NCBI RefSeq assembly: GCF_029457495.1
Contig: NZ_CP120361.1
Location: 4,666,001 to 4,730,000, forward strand
Direction of reading: 5' to 3'
Length of the DNA: 64,000 nt
From: Chelativorans sp. AA-79
GTDB lineage: Bacteria; Pseudomonadota; Alphaproteobacteria; Rhizobiales; Rhizobiaceae
The translations under genes were made by a program, and so were the position numbers. Each line of letters begins with the position of its first letter. Within the stretch, counting starts at the first letter, position 1. The notes below the pieces were generated by a model, which saw nothing but the letters and a program-made list of their open reading frames with translations, ran no database searches and was not told where the DNA came from. Positions 9,222-21,386 of this stretch are shown piece by piece.

Positions 9222-10421
9222 TCAATCGGGCCAATCGAGGACGGCAGCCTCCTGCCGGAGCCGCCGTTCTTCGAGAGAAGAGGCCACGGGTTCCAGCGCG
9301 GAGTCCGCCTTTTCAAGCTCTTCAACCAGGCGCGATGCGACGATCTCCTCTTCCTCCGGATGGAGGTTGCAGGGATCAAGATAGAAGTAGCCGTGCTCGA
9401 CCTCATGGTCGCGGACGATGATCGGCCGGTCACCCTGCGCGAGCCGGTCGGCCAAATCCCAAGCCGTGATGCGCGCCTCGGCCGGATCGATGAAGACCTT
9501 CAGCCGGTCGAGCGGATTGTTGGTGGGATCGGGATCGATGACGGCTTTGATGCCAGGGCGGGAAGCCAGCGTCCTGCCCCACAGGTCCAGCGCCTTCTGC
9601 TCCCGAGCGCGCACGCCGGCGTGGTCGCGGGTCTCCCACGCTTCGAGCGCACCGATCACCCCGGCGACGCTCTCCTTGCCCACCTTCATGCCGCGGCCGA
9701 TGCCCCGGTTCTGCAGGTAACAGGCGCGCACGAGATTCTTGCGGCCGGCGATGATGCCGGAGGTCGGGCCGCCCAGGAACTTGTGGCCGGAATAGAGCGC
9801 GATGTCGGCGCCGGCTTCGAGGAAGCCCCTGAGATCATATTCCGAAGCCGCGTCGACGATGACCGGCACGCCATTGGCGTGCGCCACTTCCGCGAAGGTT
9901 CTGAGCGGGATTTGGCCATAGTCGACCACATGATGCGAGACAACGAAGACGGCTGCCGTCGTCTTCTCCGTGATGGCGCCGTCGAGCTGGTAGGCATGGG
10001 CGCTGGTGGCCTGCCCCACCGGCACGACCTTCGCGCCTGCAAGGCGGATCGCCTGCTCCACCGGCGCGCCGTAGCTCACCATGTGGCCGGACTGGATCAG
10101 CACCTCGTCCTTGAGGCCGGTGGCGTCCGGCAGGCGCTCGATGGCCGCGAGATCGCTGCCGGTCATGGTGGCCGCGACGGCAAGCGTGATGCCGGCTGAG
10201 CAGGACGCGGTCACACAACCCGCTTCCGCACCTGTCAGACGCGCAATGGTGCGGCTTGCGGTGCGCTGCAGGTCGGAAATTTCCGTCCATTCGGTCAGGA
10301 CGGCCGACATGGTTTCGACCGCCTCCGGCACCACGATGGAAGCGCCGAGCGACGTCATCGTGCCTGATACGTTAATGACATGCCTCAGGCCGAGGCGGGT
10401 GCGGATGTCGTTCTTCAGCAT
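9222..10421 (-). CDS. SelA-fold PLP-dependent enzyme (DgaE-like)
   Basis: PLP enzyme of 399 aa of the SelA/aminotransferase-V fold. Visible are the cofactor aspartate (VIVDAASE, D190) and the Schiff-base lysine in [12 protein letters not shown] (K214). The [12 protein letters not shown] opening is typical of the SelA-like group that includes D-glucosaminate-6-phosphate ammonia-lyase; true SelA is longer and sits by selB, which is absent here. It is flanked by RidA, which hydrolyses enamine/imine products of PLP eliminations, and by a cog3964 hydrolase, a partnership seen for this family elsewhere. An ammonia-eliminating role is inferred; the substrate is unknown. Confidence 0.8.
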   Translation of the reverse strand: MLKNDIRTRLGLRHVINVSGTMTSLGASIVVPEAVETMSAVLTEWTEISDLQRTASRTIARLTGAEAGCVTASCSAGITLAVAATMTGSDLAAIERLPDATGLKDEVLIQSGHMVSYGAPVEQAIRLAGAKVVPVGQATSAHAYQLDGAITEKTTAAVFVVSHHVVDYGQIPLRTFAEVAHANGVPVIVDAASEYDLRGFLEAGADIALYSGHKFLGGPTSGIIAGRKNLVRACYLQNRGIGRGMKVGKESVAGVIGALEAWETRDHAGVRAREQKALDLWGRTLASRPGIKAVIDPDPTNNPLDRLKVFIDPAEARITAWDLADRLAQGDRPIIVRDHEVEHGYFYLDPCNLHPEEEEIVASRLVEELEKADSALEPVASSLEERRLRQEAAVLDWPD

Positions 10422-10426
10422 TCTCT

Positions 10427-10933
10427 TCAGCGCTCCTCATCGCCGTGGATCGCCACCACGGCTTCGATCTCGACCGTTATCTGCGCCGGCAGGGAGCCGA
10501 AGCCCACGGCCGAGCGCGCATGCATGCCTCTTTCCCCGAACACTTCTATGAAGAGGTCCGAGCAACCGTTCATGACCGCCGGATGCTCCCCGAAATCCGG
10601 CTCGGCATTGACCATGCCGAGCACCTTCACGATACGCTTGACGCGTGAAAGGTCGCCCAGTGCGTGGTGCATGACGGAAATCAAATTAACCCCGGTAAGC
10701 CGGGCATGCTGGTAGGCTTCGCGGACGGACACCGTTCCCCCAACCTTGCCGTGATATTGGCGGCCGTCCGGCTCCGTCGGCCCCTGGCCGGACAGGAAGA
10801 GCAGGTTTCCCTCGATCACATGGGTCACGAAATTGGCGACCGGCTTCGGGGCCGCCGGCAGCGTCACCCCGAGGGCGGCGAGCCGCTCATAGGGTGATGT
10901 TTCCGGGCGTCTCGCCGGTTCGGAAAAGGTCAT
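10427..10933 (-). CDS. RidA/YjgF-family enamine/imine deaminase
   Basis: RidA-superfamily protein of 168 aa, of the longer subgroup with an N-terminal extension ([20 protein letters not shown]). The core has LLFLSGQGP, a central [14 protein letters not shown] helix and the closing [16 protein letters not shown] strand. The Arg that binds the carboxylate in classical RidA (the R-x-C/V-x-E block) is not present in its usual form, so activity may differ. ATG 10933 follows GGAG by nine bases, better than TTG 10948. It lies five bases before the SelA-like gene, so the pair likely acts in sequence. Confidence 0.85.
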   Translation of the reverse strand: MTFSEPARRPETSPYERLAALGVTLPAAPKPVANFVTHVIEGNLLFLSGQGPTEPDGRQYHGKVGGTVSVREAYQHARLTGVNLISVMHHALGDLSRVKRIVKVLGMVNAEPDFGEHPAVMNGCSDLFIEVFGERGMHARSAVGFGSLPAQITVEIEAVVAIHGDEER

Positions 10934-10948
10934 TCGCAAATTCTCCAA

Positions 10949-11946
10949 CTATCCTACAGGTGCGTTCAATTCGTCCTGCCTGATGCAGGCCGCAAAATGA
11001 TCGTGATCGTGCCCCTCGAGCGGCGGGATGACCTCGGCGCAAGCCTCGATCGCGTGCGGGCAGCGCGTGCGGAATACGCAGCCCGACGGCGGGTTGAGCG
11101 GGCTCGGGATGTCGCCCGCGAGCGGCACATGGGTGCGCTTGCGCTTCGGGTCGGGCACGGGCGCGGTGGCCAGAAGCGCGCGTGTATAGGGGTGGCGGGG
11201 ATGCGCATAGACCTCGCGGCTCGGCCCCCGCTCCATGACGCGGCCGAGATACATGACCACGACGTGGTCACAGAGGTACTCCACCACGGAGAGGTCGTGC
11301 GCGATGAAGAGCATCGACAGGCCGAGCTGCTGCTGCAGGTCGCCCAGGAGGTTGAGGATCTGCGCCTGGACGGAAACGTCGAGCGCGGAGACCGGCTCGT
11401 CGGCAACGATGAATTCCGGCTCCACCGCGAGCGCGCGGGCGATGCCGATGCGCTGGCGCTGGCCGCCTGAGAACTCGTGCGGGTAGCGGCGCGCGTGGTC
11501 GGGCGAAAGCCCCACAAGCGACAGAAGCTCGGCGATGCGCTCGCGCCGTTTCGCGCCGCGCGGATAGTTGCAGGCGGAGAGCGCCTCGTCGATGATCGCA
11601 TCCACCCGCATGCGCGGATTGAGGCTGGAGAACGGATCCTGGAAGATGATCTGGATACGCCGGCGATAGGCCCGCATTTCCTTCTCGGAGAGGGAGAAGA
11701 GGTCTACGCCGTCGAAGACCGCGCTTCCTGAGGTGGGTTCGGTGAGGCGCAGGAGCGAGCGGCCTGCCGTGGTCTTGCCCGACCCCGACTCGCCCACGAG
11801 CCCGACGGTCGCGCCGCGCGGCACGTCGAAGCTCACATCCTCCACCGCGTGCACCGTCCTGCCGCCTCGGCCGGAAAAGCGCTTCGTCAGCCCCTCGACC
11901 CGGAGGAGAATGCCCGCGTCGGCTCCGATCATCCGGTCCATCACAT

Positions 11947-11950
<4 letters not shown>
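10949..11950 (-). CDS. Dipeptide/oligopeptide ABC ATPase (DppF/OppF type)
   Basis: ABC ATPase of 333 aa, the F-type subunit. Walker A GESGSGKTT, Q-loop IFQDPFSSLNPRM, signature FSGGQRQRIGIA, Walker B FIVADEPVSALD and the H-loop FIAHDLSVVEYL are intact. The C-terminal oligopeptide domain with four cysteines (CVFRTRCPHAIEAC and AACIRQ) is present. The ATG overlaps the stop of the D-type ATPase gene (ATGA) and follows GGGAGG. With the D subunit it powers the DppBC channel of this operon. Confidence 0.92.
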
Positions 11951-12959
<1,009 letters not shown>

Positions 12960-12972
<13 letters not shown>

Positions 12973-14177
12973 CCGCAGTGAGGGCAGTTATGGATCTTGC
13001 TTTCGGGCGACGGCATGTAGCGGCTGGCTGCTACCGCCTCCGCACCGAGAATGGCGTGGCGCGGCTCGAAGGTCTTGTCGAGCCTGCTCGTGGCTCCCTG
13101 CGAATCCTTGACTTCGATCCCGGTCTCCTCGAACTCGAAGATCGTGAATTCGGCAGGCTTGCCCACCTCCAGCAGGTTCTCGTGCGGAAGGCGAATCGCC
13201 TTGCGCGGATTGATGGTGGATGCGGTCACCACGTCCTCAAAGCCCATGCCGAGCGAAAGAAGCTTCGACATGGTGGTGGCCATGTCCCAGACGGCGCCAT
13301 CCAGCGACCGGTTGTGCAGGTCCGTCGAGATCGTCTGCGGCAGGAGTCCGCGGGAAAGCGCGGCGCGGGCCACGTCGAAGGAGAAGGAAGCGCCGCCATG
13401 GCCGACATCGAGGATGACGCCGCGCTTGGATGCTGCTTCCACGAGCAGATAAAGGTCCTCGTCCTCCAGGATCGAGCCGCCCAGCTTGCCGTTGAAGCAG
13501 TGCGTGACGATATCGCCCGGCCCAAGCAGTTCCACGATGTCATCGTAGAGCGGCGGCGGCTCGCCCACATGCACCATGACCGGCAGGTCGAGCACGCGGC
13601 CCAGCTTCTTGGCGAGCTTGACTGGCACCAGGTCCCAGCCGCCCGTGATCACAGCGCTCGCCCGGATTTTGAGCCCCACGATCGCGTCCCGGTTCGCGTC
13701 GACGCAGGCCTTGATGCGGTCGATGTCGATCGAGCGCATATCGATCAGCTCGGAGACGCGGTTGCAGGCGACGAGCCCGATGGAGCCGATGTTCAAGAAC
13801 GCGTAGACGTTCTCCTGTGCCGGGTCGACCATGAGCTCGCGCAGGCCATGAAAATTGGCTTCGCCCGCCGAACCCGCGTCCACCACCGTGGTCACGCCGC
13901 GCGCCGCCCCCGCTTCGCCGGGCCTGATCGAGATATCCGTTCCCCCATACCAGACATGGGCGTGGAGGTCGGTCCATCCGGCGGAGAGGAAGGCACTCTT
14001 CGCATCCACCACGCGCACATCGCCGCCCGCCTCGATGAACGCGGCGATCTCGCCGATCCGCCCGTCCGGTTTCACGAGGATGTCGAGGCTCTCGCCGTCG
14101 GCCTTGCCGAGCGCCACGGGCTTTGCGTTGCGGATGAGGAGTGGTGAAGAGGCAGGCTTGAAGCTATTGCCGATCAT
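12960..14177 (-). CDS. Amidohydrolase/deacetylase, cog3964 family
   Basis: Binuclear-metal amidohydrolase of 405 aa, often misnamed dihydroorotase. Metal ligands are visible in order: HAH (H72, H74), carboxylated lysine in GLKIRAS (K170), H203 (MVHVGE), H226 (THCFNG) and D286 (STDLHN). Characterised cog3964 members remove acyl groups from esters or amides of small hydroxy or amino acids, and many pair with a SelA-like PLP enzyme as here. It sits between permease and ATPase genes with one- and four-base overlaps, so it is integral to the transporter operon. Odd: the chain ends in CPHCGWAL, a Cys-x2-Cys tail. Confidence 0.85.
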
Positions 14178-15040
14178 CAGAGGCCTTTCGCAAGTCTTGG
14201 ATCGAGGAGGTCACGCAGCCCGTCGCCGAGAAGCTGCAGAGCAAGCACCGTCACGACGATGGCCAGGCCGGGGAACAACATGATCCATTCGGCGGAGCTG
14301 ACGAATTGCCGGCCGGTGGCGATCATTGTGCCCCAGGTGGGGATATCCGGCGATATGCCGACCCCAAGGAAGGAAAGCCCGGCCTCGGCCAGGATCGCCT
14401 GGGCGAAGATGAAGGTGGCCTGGACCAGAAGCGGCGAGGTAACATTACGCAGCACATGACGCACGAGGATGACGGGTGTGGGCACGCCAAGGGCCCGGGC
14501 TGCCTCAACATAGGGCAGCTCTCGGATGACGAGCGTCGAGGCGCGCACCACGCGTGCGAGCCGCGGCGCATAGACGATGCCGAGCGCCAGCACCACATTG
14601 AAGGCGGAAGCCCCGAGCGCGGCCACCAGCGCGATGGCGAGCAGGATGTCCGGGAAGGCCATCATCGCGTCGATCAGCCGCGAGACCGGTGCATCGGCGC
14701 GCCGGAAGAAGCCGGCGACGAGGCCAAGGCAGATGCCGATGAGAGACGCGACGACGACGACCGAGAGCCCGACGGTCAGCGATGTGCGGCCGGCATAGAG
14801 AACGCGGGTGAAGATGTCGCGGCCCAGATCGTCCGTGCCCATCAGATAGGCATCGCCCGGCGGCTTCAGCCGGTTCACGATGGAAAGCTGGCTGGGAGAG
14901 ACGTCGGTGAGCAACGGCGCGCAGACCGCCGCGACGGCGACGAGCGCGATGACGACCAGCCCGGCAAGGGCGGTCGGACGGCCCACCAGCCTCACGAGTA
15001 GGTTCGGCTCACGGCCGGTGTGAAGAACCGCGCCCGCCAT
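14177..15040 (-). CDS. Dipeptide ABC permease (DppC type)
   Basis: Inner-membrane permease of 287 aa. N-terminal OppC-N segment (LVVIALVAVAAVCAPLLTDV), the family motif MGTDDLGRDIFTRVLYAGRT, and the BPD coupling loop EAARALGVPTPVILVRHVLR. The ATG overlaps the TGA of the DppB-type gene by one base, and the stop overlaps the amidohydrolase ATG by one base, so translation is tightly coupled. Confidence 0.92.
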   Translation of the reverse strand: MAGAVLHTGREPNLLVRLVGRPTALAGLVVIALVAVAAVCAPLLTDVSPSQLSIVNRLKPPGDAYLMGTDDLGRDIFTRVLYAGRTSLTVGLSVVVVASLIGICLGLVAGFFRRADAPVSRLIDAMMAFPDILLAIALVAALGASAFNVVLALGIVYAPRLARVVRASTLVIRELPYVEAARALGVPTPVILVRHVLRNVTSPLLVQATFIFAQAILAEAGLSFLGVGISPDIPTWGTMIATGRQFVSSAEWIMLFPGLAIVVTVLALQLLGDGLRDLLDPRLAKGL

Positions 15041-15981
15041 CAGTAGCGCACCCGCGGATCGACGAGAACATAGAGCATGTCGATCAGGAAATTGATGAGC
15101 ACGTAGAGCCCGGCGACGATGAGTAGTGCGCCCTGGATCACGGGATAGTCGCGCCTGAGCACCGCCGAGACGATGAGGTTGCCTACGCCCGGAAGGCTGA
15201 AGACCGTCTCCGTCACGATCGCGCCGGAGATCAGCAGCGCGGCCGTCAGACCGATCACCGTCAGGATCGGGATCAGCGCGTTCTTGAGCGCATGTTTCAC
15301 GACCACGCGCCACTCGCTCATGCCCTTCGAGCGGGCCGTGCGCACATAATCGTCGTTGAGCACGTCGAGCATGGAGGCGCGGGTGAAGCGCATGATGAGG
15401 GCGGAGCTGACGATGCCGAGGGTGGCGGCGGGCAGGACCAGATGGTGCAGGCGTTCCGGCAACGTGGTGTCCGGCCCGCCATAGCCGGAAGTCGGGAACC
15501 AGCCGAGCTTGACGGCGAAAAACTGGATGAAGAGCAGCGCCAGCCAGAAGCTCGGCACGCTCGCCGCGAGCATGGCGAGCGTCGTCATCGACTGGTCGAA
15601 CACCGATCCCCGCCAATAGGCCGAGGCCACGCCGACGGGAAGCGCGATGAGGACGGCGATGGCCAGCGAGAAGATGGTGAGAAAGAAGGTGGGCTCCGCC
15701 CGCTCCCACAAGGCCTGGGTGACGGGACGCCCGAGAAAGATGGACTGCCCCAGATCGCCGCGCAGGATGCCGCCTACATAAGCGACGAATTGCTCGGGAA
15801 TGGAGCCGTCGAGGCCCAGCCGCTCTCGAAGAGCGGCCACGTCCTCGGCAGTCGCCTCAGGACCGAGCATGACAGCCGCCGGATCGCCGGGCGTTACCCG
15901 GACGATGACGAAGACAATGGTCACGACGAGGGCCATGACCGTGAGCATGCCGACGATGCGATTGACCGCTGCGCGGATCAT
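15040..15981 (-). CDS. Dipeptide ABC permease (DppB type)
   Basis: Inner-membrane permease of 313 aa. First helix (MLTVMALVVTIVFVIVRVTP), VTPGDPAAVMLGPEAT motif near 35, and the coupling loop DYVRTARSKGMSEWRVVVKH. ATG 15981 was chosen because it gives the standard DppB start; the longer reading from 16155 translates the intergenic palindrome and is not credible. It is separated from its binding protein by 190 bases holding a 30-base perfect palindrome. Confidence 0.92.
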   Translation of the reverse strand: MIRAAVNRIVGMLTVMALVVTIVFVIVRVTPGDPAAVMLGPEATAEDVAALRERLGLDGSIPEQFVAYVGGILRGDLGQSIFLGRPVTQALWERAEPTFFLTIFSLAIAVLIALPVGVASAYWRGSVFDQSMTTLAMLAASVPSFWLALLFIQFFAVKLGWFPTSGYGGPDTTLPERLHHLVLPAATLGIVSSALIMRFTRASMLDVLNDDYVRTARSKGMSEWRVVVKHALKNALIPILTVIGLTAALLISGAIVTETVFSLPGVGNLIVSAVLRRDYPVIQGALLIVAGLYVLINFLIDMLYVLVDPRVRY

Positions 15982-16071
15982 GGAGCTGCTTTCGATGATG
16001 GTCCCACGAGGCGATGGAACCTTGAGGATGACTTTGATCCTCGCCTGTTGGAGAGGACGGTGCCTATCGCA

Positions 16072-16165
16072 CCCCCCTCTGCCCGGCCGGGCAGAGGGGG
16101 GTGTGACGAACGCCAATCTTTCCAAGCTTGCATTGATCTTACCCAGCCGTAGCACCGACGGTGCA
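16072..16165. repeat. Dispersed palindromic repeat, short copy
   Basis: A perfect 30-base palindrome at 16072-16101 (half CCCCCCTCTGCCCGG) followed by a right flank of about 60 bases. Both the core and the flank resemble the larger element at 19990-20200: the flank words GACG, CGCCA, CTTTCCA/CTCTCCA and ACCCA follow in the same order. No T-run follows, so it is not a classical terminator. It lies between the binding-protein and permease genes. Confidence 0.75.
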
Positions 16166-16171
16166 CTTCCC

Positions 16172-17707
16172 CTACTCGCCCTTCTCCAGCCAGGCGTTCC
16201 AGAAATAGGGCCAGGGCGCCGGCTTCATACCCTCCAGCTCGGGCGACTGGGCGGCGACCGCGTTGAAGTTGCCGACCTTGTAGGCGGGCACCTCCTCGTA
16301 GATCACACGCTGGACGTCGGCGAAGAGCTCGGCGCGCTTCTGCGGGTCGCTCTCGGAGTTGAAGGCGTCGAGGGCGGCGTGCTTGGCGTCCGAGACCCAC
16401 CAGCCGGGCGAAGAGTCGGACATGATGCCCGTCAGCGACGGCTCGGGCAGGAAAGGCGAATGGGTGATGTAGATGTCCCACAGCGCGGGGTCCGTACGGC
16501 GCTGGGTGAGCGTGGCCCATTCGACCACGTCGAGCTGCACGTCGAAGCCCGCCGCCTTCAGATATTCGGCGGCGACCTGCGCCATGGTGTAGTGGAACTC
16601 GTACTGGCGCGAGGTGAGGATGCGCAGCGGCTTGCCGTCGTAGCCCGCCTCCTTCAGGAGCGCCTGCGCAGCCTCCAGGTCGCCGTTGGGCTTGTAGGAC
16701 TCGGTTCCGGCTTCCGTGTGCCAGATATAGCTTTCGGGATACATGGCTGGCTCGGCCGCGAAGAACTTGTCGGAACCGAAGGCCGCGAGCAGCATGTCGT
16801 GCGGGGCAAGCGCGGCCTGGATCGCCTTGCGGATCTTGATGTCGGAATTCAGCCCTTCCTTCGTGTTCATCACGAAGACTGGCCAGCCGAAGGGCGCCAG
16901 CATCACGACTTCCGACTTGCCCCCCGAAACGCGGTCATAGGCCTCGACGGGGATGGAATCGACGTAGTGGAACTGGCCGGCCACCGCGCCTTCGACGCGC
17001 GTGTTGGGATCGGGAACCGGCATGAAGCGGATCTCGTCGGCATATTGCCGGCGTCCGCCGCCGTAGCCGTTCGGCTCCTCGTCGCGGCTCTGGTAATCAT
17101 CGAAACGGACGAGCTGGATGTACTGATCCGGCTGGCGTTCCTGCAGCTTGTAGGGGCCGGTACCGATGATCTCCGACAACTCCGCCTCGCCGGCCAGCTC
17201 GGCCGGAATGACGATCGCGGCGGAATTGTTGAGGGACAACAGGGACAGAAGCGGCGCGAAGGGCTTGTTGAGCGTGATGCGGACCGTGGACTCATCCACC
17301 GCCTCGATCGTCTCGATCACCTCGTCGGCCTGCTTGCCGCGCGTGGCGATCCGCATCCAGCGCTCCAGCGAAGCCACCACATCCTCGGAATCCATAGCCG
17401 AGCCGTCATGGAAGGTCAGGCCTTCACGCAACGGGATCGTATAGGTTTTCCCGTCGTCGCTGATCTCCGGCAAGGACGCCGCGAGAAGGGGCGTGACGGC
17501 CCAGTTGGCGTCGAAGGTGTAGAGCGTCTCGAAGACATGCTGGGTGACGATACCGACGAGGTCGGCCGTCGAGGTCATCGGATCGAGCGTCGGCGGCTCG
17601 CCTATGGTGGCGACGTTGATGACTCCACCCTTTTCCTGGGCGAGACCCGCCCCGGAGAAGCCGAGAAACGCAGTACCGACGAGAAGAGCTATTGTGAGCG
17701 AGCGCAT
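16172..17707 (-). CDS. Dipeptide-type ABC substrate-binding protein
   Basis: Periplasmic SBP_bac_5 (DppA-like) receptor of 511 aa with signal peptide MRSLTIALLVGTAFLGFSGA ending at GLAQ. Family blocks are clear: GEPPTLDPMTSTADL, LREGLTFHDGSAMDSEDVVASL, GTGPYKLQE and the closing region around VIYEEVPAYKVGNFNA. ATG 17707 follows AGGGGA. It is the first gene of the minus-strand operon dppA-B-C-hydrolase-D-F-ridA-selA-iclR and presumably sets the substrate range; the ligand need not be a peptide. Confidence 0.92.
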   Translation of the reverse strand: MRSLTIALLVGTAFLGFSGAGLAQEKGGVINVATIGEPPTLDPMTSTADLVGIVTQHVFETLYTFDANWAVTPLLAASLPEISDDGKTYTIPLREGLTFHDGSAMDSEDVVASLERWMRIATRGKQADEVIETIEAVDESTVRITLNKPFAPLLSLLSLNNSAAIVIPAELAGEAELSEIIGTGPYKLQERQPDQYIQLVRFDDYQSRDEEPNGYGGGRRQYADEIRFMPVPDPNTRVEGAVAGQFHYVDSIPVEAYDRVSGGKSEVVMLAPFGWPVFVMNTKEGLNSDIKIRKAIQAALAPHDMLLAAFGSDKFFAAEPAMYPESYIWHTEAGTESYKPNGDLEAAQALLKEAGYDGKPLRILTSRQYEFHYTMAQVAAEYLKAAGFDVQLDVVEWATLTQRRTDPALWDIYITHSPFLPEPSLTGIMSDSSPGWWVSDAKHAALDAFNSESDPQKRAELFADVQRVIYEEVPAYKVGNFNAVAAQSPELEGMKPAPWPYFWNAWLEKGE

Positions 17708-17725
17708 GAATTCCCCTCTCCCTTG

Positions 17726-17741
17726 TTACATAGTTATGTAA
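17726..17741. promoter_or_regulatory. Candidate operator upstream of the binding-protein gene
   Basis: TTACATA (17726-17732) and TATGTAA (17735-17741) form a perfect seven-base inverted repeat around two bases, 19 bases upstream of the binding-protein start. Its AT-rich composition stands out from the surroundings. A plausible binding site for the IclR-family regulator encoded at the end of this operon, but no second copy was found by eye. Confidence 0.45.
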
Positions 17742-17859
17742 TTGCAATCGCTATAATAGAACATCCGATACCGCACGGATTGTCAAGAGGGCGCACCGAC
17801 GGGCGCGCAAGGATTCAAGACCTATGGCCCGGCCGGTATTCCTCAGTGCCGGACACCGC

Positions 17860-17889
17860 TTGACAAACAGGGCGAACGCGCCTCAAGAT
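17860..17889 (+). promoter_or_regulatory. Predicted thiC promoter
   Basis: TTGACA (17860-17865) and CAAGAT (17884-17889), 18 bases apart. Transcription would begin a few bases before the riboswitch P1 stem at 17897, which is the expected arrangement. Confidence 0.6.
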
Positions 17890-17896
17890 TGCATTA

Positions 17897-19944
<2,048 letters not shown>

Positions 19945-19989
19945 GCGGAGGGTGGGTTTCTATGCTTGGGAAAGCCGTCGCTTTGATAG

Positions 19990-20200
19990 CCCCCTCTGCC
20001 CTGCCGGGCATCTCCCCCTCAAGGGGGGAGATCGCGCCGGCCGTTTGGGCTGGACCTCTTTCTGCAACGCCTCCGTTTAGCGAAAAGCGCGATGACAGCC
20101 AATCTCCCCCCTCGAGGGGGAGATGCCCGGAAGGGCAGAGGGGGGCGCGACGGGGCGCCAGCCTCTCCAGCCAGCTTGACCCAACCGTGTCCGCGCTTGT
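19990..20200. repeat. Dispersed palindromic repeat, long copy
   Basis: A large imperfect inverted repeat at 19990-20145. Each arm begins or ends with CCCCCTCTGCCC or its complement and contains its own hairpin (ATCTCCCCC/GGGGGGAGAT type). The 3' flank to about 20200 resembles the flank of the short copy at 16102-16165. Elements of this sequence are, from general knowledge, frequent in Mesorhizobium-like genomes. It occupies most of the 274-base gap between thiC and thiO, which holds no gene. Confidence 0.8.
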
Positions 20201-20218
20201 TATCCCTAGGAGCCGCTG

Positions 20219-21220
20219 ATGCGTATCCTCGTCAAAGGCGCGGGCGTGGCGGGGCTGACGGTGGCGCATGAACTCGTGACGCGCGGTGCCGAGATCACGG
20301 TCATCGAGAAGAGCCCGTCCGTCGGCGGGGGCGCTTCCTGGCTCGCCGGCGGGATGCTCGCGCCTTTTTGCGAGCGGGAAAGCGCCGAGCCGGATGTGGT
20401 CCGGCTTGGAAAGGACGCCGCGCGGTGGTGGGAAGCGGTACTGCCCGGTACCGTAAGCTTCAATGGCACGCTCGTCGTGGCGCCGCGTCGCGATGCGGCG
20501 GAACTCCGCCGCTTTGCTGCCCGCACCGAGGGGTATGCGCATCTTGGTGCGGAAGAGATTGCGGCCCTGGAGCCCGATCTTGCGGAGCGGTTCCGCACGG
20601 GGCTCTTCTTTGCCGCGGAGGCGCATCTCCACCCGCGCGAGGCATTGACCCTGCTTCAGGCCAAGCTGGAGGGAAGGGGCGTGCGCTTCCTGTTCGGCCG
20701 GACCGAGGCTCCGCAGGGGGAGCGCTTCGACCGTGTGGTCGATTGCACCGGCTTCGCCGCGGCATCCACCCTCCCCGGCCTGCGCGGCGTGCGCGGTGAG
20801 ATGCTCACTCTCGAAACCCAGGATGTGACACTGTACCGACCGGTACGGCTCATCCATCCACGCTTTCCCGTTTATATCGTGCCGCGCGGCGGCGGCCGCT
20901 TCATGGTGGGCGCGACCATGATCGAGAGCGCGGATGACGGGCGGGTCACCGCACGTTCCATGATGGAACTGCTCAACGCCGCCTATGCGCTGCACCCCGC
21001 CTTTGGCGAGGCGCGCATCCTGGAGGCGGCGGCCGGTGTGCGGCCCGCCTTCGAAAACAACCTGCCGCGGATCGAGCGGCTGGGCGGCACGCTTTTCGTG
21101 AACGGCTTCCACCGCCACGGTTTTCTCCTGGCGCCGGCGCTGGCGTGGCAGGCCGCGGAAATGATCATCTCCAACGAGGCTCCTGACAATGAAGCTCATC
21201 GTGAACGGGCAAGCGCTTGA
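20219..21220 (+). CDS. thiO: Glycine oxidase ThiO
   Basis: FAD-dependent oxidase (333 aa) that oxidises glycine to iminoacetate for thiazole synthesis. Dinucleotide-binding motif GAGVAGLTVAHELVTRGA at the N-terminus, substrate-domain blocks LRGVRGEMLTLE and VYIVPRGGGRFMVGATMIES, and the C-terminal FAD loop FVNGFHRHGFLLAP. It starts after CTAGGAG and overlaps thiS by 32 bases. Order thiC-O-S-G-E as in other rhizobia. Confidence 0.93.
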   Translation: MRILVKGAGVAGLTVAHELVTRGAEITVIEKSPSVGGGASWLAGGMLAPFCERESAEPDVVRLGKDAARWWEAVLPGTVSFNGTLVVAPRRDAAELRRFAARTEGYAHLGAEEIAALEPDLAERFRTGLFFAAEAHLHPREALTLLQAKLEGRGVRFLFGRTEAPQGERFDRVVDCTGFAAASTLPGLRGVRGEMLTLETQDVTLYRPVRLIHPRFPVYIVPRGGGRFMVGATMIESADDGRVTARSMMELLNAAYALHPAFGEARILEAAAGVRPAFENNLPRIERLGGTLFVNGFHRHGFLLAPALAWQAAEMIISNEAPDNEAHRERASA

Positions 21221-21386
21221 GACCCAGGCAAAGACCCTCTCCGACCTCGCCGCGGAGCTGGGCTATGCCGGCAACTGGTTCGCCACCGCCGTGAACTCCG
21301 AATTCGTGCCCGGCACCGAGCGCAGGGAGACGCGGCTTTCGGACGGCGACCGGGTGGAAATCCTGACGCCACGGCAGGGAGGATGA
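21189..21386 (+). CDS. thiS: Sulfur carrier protein ThiS
   Basis: Ubiquitin-like sulfur carrier of 65 aa. It opens with [11 protein letters not shown], has the [10 protein letters not shown] strand and ends in the diagnostic Gly-Gly (TPRQGG) that is adenylated and thiocarboxylated. It overlaps thiO upstream and thiG downstream (ATGA), implying coupled translation. The activating ThiF is not in the window. Confidence 0.95.
   Translation: MKLIVNGQALETQAKTLSDLAAELGYAGNWFATAVNSEFVPGTERRETRLSDGDRVEILTPRQGG

Noticed and set aside
9222..10421. Selenocysteine synthase SelA
   Set aside because: The protein is shorter than true SelA, no selB or tRNA-Sec is near, and the neighbours are catabolic genes.
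19990..20145. CRISPR-like or terminator interpretation of the hairpin cluster after thiC
   Set aside because: There is no repeat-spacer periodicity and no T-run; similarity to the copy at 16072 shows that it is a dispersed palindromic repeat.
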